Positions 1 through 4,827 of a stretch of DNA of 9,865 bases are shown here, one piece after another. Source of the stretch: JBOFMT01 sp051658525 (GTDB lineage: Bacteria > Bacillota_I > Bacilli_A > Erysipelotrichales > Erysipelotrichaceae); assembly GCA_051658525.1 (NCBI GenBank), contig JBOFMT010000070.1, forward strand, positions 1 to 9,865, read 5' to 3'. A program made the translations under genes and the position numbers. The notes beneath the pieces are model-generated. The model saw nothing but the letters and a program-made list of their open reading frames with translations, was not told the DNA's origin and did not search any database. The stretch's first letter is position 1, and every line of letters starts with the position of its first letter.

Positions 1-252
1 TCAGTATATGGAAAAGAAAATATTTTAAATCGTCACAATCTTGAAATACTAGAAGAGATTACCTATACCCCTGAAGCAACTTGGTTAGAAGAAGGTAAGG
101 GGATGGACTATATGTTTTTTTATAAAAGTGGGGAAGAAACCTTGGTTGATTATCAAGGAAAAGAAGAAAGAGGTAAGATTCAAATGGATGAAAAGGGTCA
201 TTTTTACTTACAAACAAAAGATAAACAAATCCCTTTACCAAAAAAAATATAA
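1..252 (+). CDS. C-terminal end of an unidentified protein (5' partial)
   Basis: Frame 1 is open from the first base to a TAA at 250-252, giving the last 83 residues of a protein whose start lies outside the window. The piece is hydrophilic, rich in Glu, Lys and Tyr, and ends in a lysine-rich tail (PLPKKI). The alternation of short hydrophobic and charged stretches looks like a beta-rich soluble or secreted domain. There is no membrane segment and no motif that I recognise, so no function is proposed. A weak hairpin with a T-rich tail follows at about 272-293, so this gene probably ends its transcription unit here. Codon use matches the neighbouring gene at 345, which supports it as real. Confidence 0.7.
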   Translation, partial: SVYGKENILNRHNLEILEEITYTPEATWLEEGKGMDYMFFYKSGEETLVDYQGKEERGKIQMDEKGHFYLQTKDKQIPLPKKI

Positions 253-271
253 AACTTTTCAAATCGGAAGA

Positions 272-293
272 AAAGTAGCCGGCTATTTATTTT
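272..293 (+). terminator. Possible weak rho-independent terminator
   Basis: AAGTAG and CTATTT arms (one G-U pair) enclose a CCGG loop, followed by ATTTT. It lies 20 bases after the stop of the upstream partial gene. The stem is short and the T-run is interrupted, so it is a modest candidate. Confidence 0.4.
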
Positions 294-344
294 CATCTTC
301 GCTATACTATACCTATACACAAGATGTGTGAAAGGGTGGACACA

Positions 345-1718
345 ATGAAACAAATACAAACAGAAGAGAATTTACATGAGATGGAGCCAATGATGGCTGA
401 AGTGATGGAATGCACAACCTTAAGTGAAGCATTCTTATCACGTGTTATGGGCTTAGAAACAGAGGGTCGTTTTAGTGTACTGAGTGAAGCACTACTAAAG
501 CAAGCTCCAAGAGATGTACGAGTGGGGGCTTGTTACGAACTTACCTATCATATGGCAGTGTTACTAGTAGCCTATGTGCAAGCAGGACATGCGGAATACA
601 AGGAGTTATGTGAAAAAAGTCTAGCCTTTGGTTTTGAAATGGGGTTTGGTGGACATGGATATGATAGTGAAGCGACACGTTTAAGCTATCTTACAAGACT
701 AGCGGAGTTAAAGTTTACGCAAGGAGAGCTTGGTATTACTTATCACAAACAATATCAAGAGATGGTCGATCACTATCGTAATTTGTATTTTTATGGAAAC
801 ACAAGTTTTGGCTTTTCTAACTTTAGAGATGATGTGGAGCGCTTATTGCGAGCGGTAGATGTGGATACGTTATTTGTCTATGGTACTTTACAACAAGGAG
901 AACGTAACCATCATTTTCTTGCGAATGCAACCTATCAAGGCGATGCCATGTTACACCATTATGGATTATTAGAACTTGGACATTTTCCAGGGATGATAGA
1001 ATGTATTGGTGGTATTGTTCATGGAGAACTTTATCAAGTAGATCCTGTAACCAAACAAAACGTAGACCAACTAGAAGCTGGTTTATACGAATGTAACGTA
1101 GAGATTGTGGAACAAGACTGTAAGGTTTATTTTGCAAAGACGTATGTGTATGTTTCAAGTCGCGAAGATAGTGATGGTGAACGCTTTCCATTGAGTCAAC
1201 TTAGAGGGAAATGGAGAGCGATTGATGAGCGTTATGTTTGGTATGTAACATATGGTAGTAATATCAATAGCCAACGCTTTCAAGCTTATCTTGATAAAAC
1301 AAAGAGTAATGAAAGTTATAAACTCTCAGAACCGTGGATTATCAAACATCCGATGTACTTTGCAAGACAATCCTCACGTTGGAACCAACAAGGGGTTGCA
1401 TTCTTAGATACAGAACAACATGGTAGAACTTATGGCGTACGGTATTTGATTACCAAAGAACAATTCAAAGAGATTCAAGTGTTGGAGGGGAAAACTTGGT
1501 ACAATAAGATTGCTAAATTGGATGCGTGGGGAGATGTACCTATGTGGACACTTACGAGTAGTACAAGACATGAGGATGAACTTCCTAGTGATGTATACGT
1601 AGAAGTAATTGCTGCTGGACTTAAAGAACATTATGGTTTAAGTGATCAAGTGATTGCGCAGTATTTAAAACAAGATACAAAAAAAGCCTTCTCTTTTGAA
1701 CAAATTCTTTGGCAATAA
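345..1718 (+). CDS. Tandem gamma-glutamylcyclotransferase-like protein with an unknown N-terminal domain
   Basis: A 457-residue protein. I chose the ATG at 345 because AAAGGGTGG (331-339) sits 5 bases upstream; the in-frame ATG at 324 has no such site. Residues 1 to about 170 form a mostly helical, cytosolic-looking domain that I do not recognise. Residues about 173-290 look like an AIG2/GGCT-type (BtrG-like) fold: VYGTL at 178-182, a GELYQVD strand, and a DQLEAG segment whose Glu244 is the expected catalytic acid. Residues about 295-440 look like a second copy: TYGSN at 302-306, GRTYGVRYLIT, and an LEG segment with Glu381. Family members cleave gamma-glutamyl amide bonds and release 5-oxoproline, in glutathione turnover or antibiotic side-chain processing; the substrate here is unknown. 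The stop at 1716-1718 is followed by about 95 bases before the XRE gene. TATACT at 303-308 could be its -10 box, but no good -35 is seen. I am fairly sure of the domain class and unsure of activity. Confidence 0.75.
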   Translation: MKQIQTEENLHEMEPMMAEVMECTTLSEAFLSRVMGLETEGRFSVLSEALLKQAPRDVRVGACYELTYHMAVLLVAYVQAGHAEYKELCEKSLAFGFEMGFGGHGYDSEATRLSYLTRLAELKFTQGELGITYHKQYQEMVDHYRNLYFYGNTSFGFSNFRDDVERLLRAVDVDTLFVYGTLQQGERNHHFLANATYQGDAMLHHYGLLELGHFPGMIECIGGIVHGELYQVDPVTKQNVDQLEAGLYECNVEIVEQDCKVYFAKTYVYVSSREDSDGERFPLSQLRGKWRAIDERYVWYVTYGSNINSQRFQAYLDKTKSNESYKLSEPWIIKHPMYFARQSSRWNQQGVAFLDTEQHGRTYGVRYLITKEQFKEIQVLEGKTWYNKIAKLDAWGDVPMWTLTSSTRHEDELPSDVYVEVIAAGLKEHYGLSDQVIAQYLKQDTKKAFSFEQILWQ

Positions 1719-1726
1719 GCATCTTT

Positions 1727-1752
1727 GCAACGTTAAGTTGCCAACTAGCAAC
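1727..1752 (+). repeat. GCAAC/GTTGC three-arm inverted repeat upstream of the XRE gene
   Basis: GCAAC (1727-1731), GTTGC (1737-1741) and GCAAC (1748-1752) are spaced by 5 and 6 bases, so the middle arm can pair with either neighbour. The set lies between the stop of the cyclotransferase-like gene and the -10-like box of the XRE gene. It could be an operator for the XRE protein or an RNA switch; arms of five bases are short enough to be chance. Confidence 0.35.
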
Positions 1753-1785
1753 ATGTAATTGATGCCTTTTACCTTTGGTTACGGT

Positions 1786-1791
1786 TATAAT
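1786..1791 (+). promoter_or_regulatory. Candidate -10 box for the XRE regulator
   Basis: A perfect TATAAT lies 22 bases before the chosen ATG. No -35 hexamer is found at 16-18 bases upstream; TTGATG at 1759-1764 is 21 bases away. If used, the leader would be very short, with the ribosome site almost at the transcript start. An activator-dependent or extended-spacer promoter is possible. Confidence 0.3.
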
Positions 1792-1813
1792 GAAATTAGT
1801 AGGAGGTAATACT

Positions 1814-2350
1814 ATGAACATCTCAGATACGATTCGAACCCAACGAAAAGCAAAAGGGTTGACCCAAGAACAACTTGCAGAACAATTAGGGGTCAGTCGC
1901 CAAGCATTGTCCAAGTGGGAAGCAAATCAAGGTTATCCAGAGCTAACAACGCTTGTAGCACTTGCTAAACGATTGGATATTAGCCTCGATGCATTACTCT
2001 TAGAAAAACAAACACAAACTCCAACAACAACGACTGTCGTACAGGGCAATAAGATTACCATTTTAAGTTATGATCAACAAATCGTTACTTGTCGTGGTGT
2101 TCGAAGTAATCCGATTGCATTTGCGAAAAAAGGGGAACCAAGATATGTGCTTGTAGGTATTACCGGAAATACCTTCTTTGGGGAAACAACACAAATGTTA
2201 GGCTGGTATGCGAGTAAAGCTGACGTGGATCAAGAAGTAAGGTTGATCATGCAGCAAATGGAATTGGGTCATGTAACCTATGAATTACAACATAATGCCA
2301 AGATTCGCTTAGAAGGAATCTTTGGACAACCAAAACTAGAACATGACTAA
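1814..2350 (+). CDS. XRE-family (Cro/C1-type) transcriptional regulator
   Basis: A 178-residue protein. The ATG at 1814 follows AGGAGGT (1801-1806) with a 7-base gap; an earlier in-frame ATG at 1775 lies upstream of the TATAAT box and has no ribosome site. Residues 6-60 are a classic HTH_3 domain: TQEQLAEQLGVSRQALSKWE places helices 2 and 3 at about 17-35, followed by the usual YPELTTLVALAKRLDISLDALL segment. A Thr/Pro/Gln-rich linker (67-76) leads to a C-terminal domain of about 100 residues, predicted beta strands then helix, which I do not recognise; it may be a sensor or dimerisation part. Its position just after the cyclotransferase-like gene suggests it may control that gene or itself, but nothing proves it. 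The gene ends directly at a strong terminator. Confidence 0.88.
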   Translation: MNISDTIRTQRKAKGLTQEQLAEQLGVSRQALSKWEANQGYPELTTLVALAKRLDISLDALLLEKQTQTPTTTTVVQGNKITILSYDQQIVTCRGVRSNPIAFAKKGEPRYVLVGITGNTFFGETTQMLGWYASKADVDQEVRLIMQQMELGHVTYELQHNAKIRLEGIFGQPKLEHD

Positions 2351-2373
2351 GATCTCAAAATGAGATCTTTTTT
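2349..2373 (+). terminator. Strong rho-independent terminator after the XRE gene
   Basis: AAGATCTCA (2349-2357) and TGAGATCTT (2361-2369) form a perfect 9-base stem with an AAA loop and run into TTTTTT. The first two bases overlap the TAA stop of the XRE gene. Confidence 0.9.
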
Positions 2374-2377
2374 AGGC

Positions 2378-2406
2378 TTTTCTCAAGATGTGGTTATAAA
2401 TATAGT
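2378..2406 (+). promoter_or_regulatory. Candidate promoter for the Abi-like gene
   Basis: TATAGT (2401-2406) lies 17 bases after TTTTCT (2378-2383), a poor -35 match; TATAAA at 2395-2400 is an alternative -10. The placement between a terminator and the ribosome site at about 2418 supports some promoter here, but the boxes are weak. Confidence 0.3.
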
Positions 2407-2428
2407 AAAATCCAATTAGAGGTGCAAA

Positions 2429-3259
2429 ATGGAAACAACTCATAATCATAAGTATAAAGTTTCAAAAAATTTAGATGAGCAAATAGTATACTTAAAGGAA
2501 AATAAAAGAATTATATTTTTCGATATTAGCGAAGAATCAGCAAAAGAAATATTACTTTATAACAATTACATCAATGTGATTACACCATTTAAACATCACT
2601 TTGCTAGAAAAAACCGAAATAATGCTTTGATAAAGAAGCACGGTAATCATTTGTATGATAGAGAGGTTGATTTTAAAGAGTATTTTGATTTGTATTGTAG
2701 AGAAAGAGAAAAATATTCAATTATCTATAGAAATATATATTCATTTGAAACGTCATTCAATTCTCTTGTATCGTATGTTGTGTTAAATCACTATTGTATA
2801 TTAAATAGCATAGATGCAATTGATTTTTTTGAAGTATTGAGTGAAAAAACAAAAAACGAAAATTTAGCATTTAGTGAATCAAGATTGCAACATATGAGAA
2901 ATCAACTTCAAATTTTTTGTAGAGATATTGAAAAGAGTCGAGACATTTTTTGTTTTTTTGATCGGTTGAGTTTAGGCGGGTTACTTACTATTTTTATTTT
3001 ATTGGACTGGGAACTGCAAAGAAAGATTTTAGATAATTTAGTTAAAAAAGAAATGAATTTCAACGTGAATCAAGTTCAGGACTTTATCCAAAAAGTGTTT
3101 TGTGTAGTATCGATAAGAAACTGCATCATGCATGCAAATAGTTTAGAAATATTAATCCGGTTTTTCAATGTGAAAGATGGTAAATTAAGAACTGTAACGG
3201 ATAGAAAAAGATATTTGAATATGATTAAGCTCCTATGTATAGAAAAAACCCACTACTAA
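2429..3259 (+). CDS. Abi_2-like abortive infection / HEPN domain protein
   Basis: A 276-residue protein starting at ATG 2429 behind AGAGGTG (2417-2423). Near the N-terminus, NVITPFKHHFARKN (49-62) resembles the start of the Abi_2 (AbiD/AbiF) family, and the segment DRLSLGGLLTIFILL (178-192) matches the place of the family's conserved 'SFG-L' motif. The key feature is RNCIMH at 230-235, an R-x4-H motif of the kind that forms the RNase site in HEPN proteins. Known Abi_2 members are phage-exclusion proteins thought to cleave RNA; the target here is unknown. The gene stands alone between two terminators, with no partner antitoxin. It is visibly richer in A and T than the flanking genes, which suggests arrival by transfer. 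The family is assigned by eye and is divergent, so a related HEPN family is the main alternative. Confidence 0.6.
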   Translation: METTHNHKYKVSKNLDEQIVYLKENKRIIFFDISEESAKEILLYNNYINVITPFKHHFARKNRNNALIKKHGNHLYDREVDFKEYFDLYCREREKYSIIYRNIYSFETSFNSLVSYVVLNHYCILNSIDAIDFFEVLSEKTKNENLAFSESRLQHMRNQLQIFCRDIEKSRDIFCFFDRLSLGGLLTIFILLDWELQRKILDNLVKKEMNFNVNQVQDFIQKVFCVVSIRNCIMHANSLEILIRFFNVKDGKLRTVTDRKRYLNMIKLLCIEKTHY

Positions 3260-3276
3260 AGTAGTGGGTTTTCTTC
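3245..3276 (+). terminator. Two-way terminator containing the stop codon of the Abi-like gene
   Basis: AAAACCCACTAC (3245-3256) pairs perfectly with GTAGTGGGTTTT (3261-3272). The loop, TAAA at 3257-3260, is mostly the TAA stop codon of the upstream gene. The + side tail is TTTTCTTC. Read on the minus strand, the complementary A-run gives a better U-tail, so it can also end transcription of the dehydrogenase gene arriving from 3376. Confidence 0.9.
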
Positions 3277-3287
3277 CGCACCGAGTG

Positions 3288-3333
3288 CCATTGATAATCC
3301 AATTATAGCTTAGTAAAGCATAAAAATCAATGG
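3288..3333. repeat. Nested inverted repeats between the Abi-like and dehydrogenase genes
   Basis: CCATTGAT (3288-3295) and ATCAATGG (3326-3333) are exact inverted repeats that enclose a smaller GCTT-AGTA-AAGC pair (3308-3319). The unit could fold as a branched stem or be the footprint of a small element. No coding or promoter role is visible. Confidence 0.4.
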
Positions 3334-3375
3334 AATAAATATGTGAATTTAAAGCACGTGAAAGCTAGGTAGTAT

Positions 3376-4098
3376 TTATGAATCTTGTCTTGTATCCGCG
3401 ATTTGAATCTCTCTAAGGTTTACACCTTGTGGTAATTCATAAGCGAATTTGATGGTATTTGCTACGTCTTCTGCGCTGATACTTCCAACACCAGTTGCTT
3501 CTTTCCAAGCATTATATCCAGTTTTGATTGCTTCACTTGTTGTATGACTTAGTAACTCGGTAGCAACAGCACCAGGACAAACTCTCATGATACGGACATT
3601 GCTACTAGCACTCTCCATACGTAGGGTTTCAGATAATCCCATTACCGCATATTTGCTTGCACAATACGCAGCGTGATCACCAAAGGCTTTTACACCGGCA
3701 ATACTGGATACATTGATGATCGTACCTGTTTGTCTTTGTTTCATATCATGTAGGACAATTTGTACCCCATTCATCATACCTAAGACATTGATATCTAACA
3801 TGTCTTTCCATTCTTGAGGGTTTTGATCTTCCATGTTTCCAAGTAACATCACACCTGCATTGTTAATCAATAAGTCAGTCGGACCAAATTGTGCTTCTGC
3901 TTTGCGTATTGCTGCAGTAAAGCTTTCCATATCTCTAACATCGACTTGTTCACACAAGGCGTTTTCTAAGTTCATTGCTGTTAGTAATTCCACTCTTCTT
4001 GCTAACAATAATAAAGGGTATCCCGCTTTGGAAAAGGCAAGAGCCAATGCTTTTCCAAATCCTGAACTTGCTCCTGTAATTACAACTAATTTTTTCAT
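3376..4098 (-). CDS. Short-chain dehydrogenase/reductase (classical SDR), NAD(P)-dependent
   Basis: A 240-residue protein of normal classical SDR length. The start at 4098 is chosen because GGAGG (complement of 4107-4111) lies 8 bases before it; the in-frame ATG at 4113 overlaps that site. The Rossmann cofactor motif TGASSGFG is at 8-15, NNAG at 79-82, catalytic Asn104, Ser132 (in NVSSIAG), and Tyr145/Lys149 of the YCASK motif, so the tetrad is complete. The Arg34-Arg35 pair after the second strand favours NADP over NAD. The sequence is closest in style to YdfG-type enzymes that oxidise short hydroxy acids or serine, or reduce small carbonyls; the true substrate cannot be read from sequence. 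It is divergent from marR across a 203-base gap holding operators, so shared regulation is possible. The terminator at 3245-3276 probably ends its transcript. Confidence 0.93.
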   Translation of the reverse strand: MKKLVVITGASSGFGKALALAFSKAGYPLLLLARRVELLTAMNLENALCEQVDVRDMESFTAAIRKAEAQFGPTDLLINNAGVMLLGNMEDQNPQEWKDMLDINVLGMMNGVQIVLHDMKQRQTGTIINVSSIAGVKAFGDHAAYCASKYAVMGLSETLRMESASSNVRIMRVCPGAVATELLSHTTSEAIKTGYNAWKEATGVGSISAEDVANTIKFAYELPQGVNLREIQIADTRQDS

Positions 4099-4126
4099 AT
4101 GTATATCCTCCATAGGTTCTAAGGCT

Positions 4127-4154
4127 AGTATAGCATAGTAAAAAAAACATACAA
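4127..4154 (-). promoter_or_regulatory. Candidate promoter for the dehydrogenase gene
   Basis: On the minus strand TTGTAT (complement of 4149-4154) is followed 16 bases later by TATACT (complement of 4127-4132). Four of six and five of six bases match consensus, and the distance to the ribosome site is suitable. Confidence 0.4.
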
Positions 4155-4174
4155 TTACGCACGATTGTTACACT

Positions 4175-4194
4175 TAGTGAAATCCATTTCACTA
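4175..4194. promoter_or_regulatory. Perfect palindrome in the divergent intergenic region, probable operator
   Basis: TAGTGAAAT and ATTTCACTA are perfect 9-base arms separated by CC. The site is about 20 bases upstream of the dehydrogenase -35 candidate and about 26 bases upstream of the marR -35 box. It differs from the marR palindromes, so a second regulator may act here. There is no T-run, which argues against a terminator. Confidence 0.55.
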
Positions 4195-4220
4195 TAAAAT
4201 AAAAAAAGAAAAGCTTATGC

Positions 4221-4249
4221 TTGACAATGTTTAGGTACCTAACTATAAT
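4221..4249 (+). promoter_or_regulatory. Consensus sigma-A type promoter of the marR-ABC operon
   Basis: TTGACA (4221-4226) and TATAAT (4244-4249) are both perfect and separated by exactly 17 bases. The expected transcript start is about 4256. A promoter this strong upstream of a repressor gene implies tight repression, which fits the two overlapping palindromes. Confidence 0.93.
4231..4242. promoter_or_regulatory. Operator 1, between the -35 and -10 boxes of marR
   Basis: TTAGGTACCTAA is a perfect 12-base palindrome filling the promoter spacer. It shares its TAGGTACCTA core with operator 2. Binding here would block RNA polymerase. The likely ligand is the MarR protein encoded just downstream (inferred). 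Confidence 0.85.
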
Positions 4250-4256
4250 ATATGCA

Positions 4257-4266
4257 TAGGTACCTA
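4257..4266. promoter_or_regulatory. Operator 2, at the transcription start of marR
   Basis: A second copy of TAGGTACCTA starts 25 bases after the first core and covers the predicted transcription start. The two copies flank the -10 box. This core occurs nowhere else that I can find in the window. Confidence 0.82.
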
Positions 4267-4273
4267 AATAAAA

Positions 4274-4289
4274 GATTGCAGAGGCAATC
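4274..4289 (+). other. Small leader hairpin just before the marR ribosome site
   Basis: GATTGC and GCAATC form a 6-base stem with an AGAG loop in the marR leader, ending one base before AGGAGG (4291-4296). It may protect the 5' end or keep the ribosome site open; no T-run follows, so it is not a terminator. Confidence 0.4.
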
Positions 4290-4301
4290 CAGGAGGAAAT
4301 T

Positions 4302-4826
4302 ATGAAAAAAGACGTAATGGAATACGTAGAGACATTAGCGCGTTTTGGTAAACGCCAACACGGTGGGAAAGGTCATGGACCGAGTCGTGGAGCTATCAAA
4401 GCAATGAAGTTATTACAAGCAAATGGTGCCATGAGCATTGGAGCCATTGCAGAACAATTGGAGTTAAGAAGTGGAAGTGTGAGTGAATTGTTAACGAAAC
4501 TAGAAGCGCATGGAAGTATCACGCGTAGCAAAGATGAAAACGATTCTCGGGTAACACTGGTAGCTTTGACAGAACAAGGAAGCGCAAAACTAGAAGCAGC
4601 AGCATCGAAATATGAACAACGCAAGGAAGAAATCAATGCGATTTTAACAGATGAAGAAAGTCTAGCATTTGCTCTAGCTTGTGAGAAACTACTTGCTTAC
4701 TTTGAAGCACAAGGAGAGGACATGGAAGATAAACCAGGACATAAAGGACATGGTAGAGGTCATGGTCGTGGACGTCATGGTGGACATCGACACGGCATAC
4801 AACTAACAGGAGCAGTATCTGAGTAA
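4302..4826 (+). CDS. MarR-family repressor with a His/Gly-rich C-terminal tail
   Basis: A 174-residue protein; ATG 4302 follows AGGAGG with a 5-base gap. Residues about 30-110 form a MarR winged helix: the recognition segment SIGAIAEQLELRSGSVSELL (45-64), then the wing with the DSR motif (81-83) and VTLVALTEQG. A dimerisation helix follows (about 95-135). Residues 147-165 form a low-complexity tail of His, Gly and Arg with seven histidines, and a shorter HGGKGHG run sits at 20-26 ahead of the DNA-binding domain. Such tails can bind transition metals, so metal sensing is a reasonable guess, not shown. The two TAGGTACCTA palindromes in its own promoter indicate autorepression. The next gene, an ABC exporter, starts two bases after the stop codon, so the two are co-transcribed and probably translationally coupled. 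Confidence 0.9.
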   Translation: MKKDVMEYVETLARFGKRQHGGKGHGPSRGAIKAMKLLQANGAMSIGAIAEQLELRSGSVSELLTKLEAHGSITRSKDENDSRVTLVALTEQGSAKLEAAASKYEQRKEEINAILTDEESLAFALACEKLLAYFEAQGEDMEDKPGHKGHGRGHGRGRHGGHRHGIQLTGAVSE

Positions 4827-4827
4827 T

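Noticed and set aside
128..331. 67-codon + strand frame
   Set aside because: Starts inside the partial gene at 1-252 in another frame and lacks a ribosome site.
823..1191. 122-codon frame on the minus strand
   Set aside because: Antisense to the cyclotransferase-like gene; His- and Leu-rich composition typical of a shadow, with no ribosome site.
3833..4138. 101-codon frame on the + strand
   Set aside because: Antisense shadow of the dehydrogenase gene, whose full catalytic motifs are on the minus strand.
4740..4797. Tandem nucleotide repeat in the marR 3' end
   Set aside because: The repetition is imperfect (GGTCATGGTCG-like units) and is best explained by the His/Gly/Arg coding tail, not by a separate repeat element.
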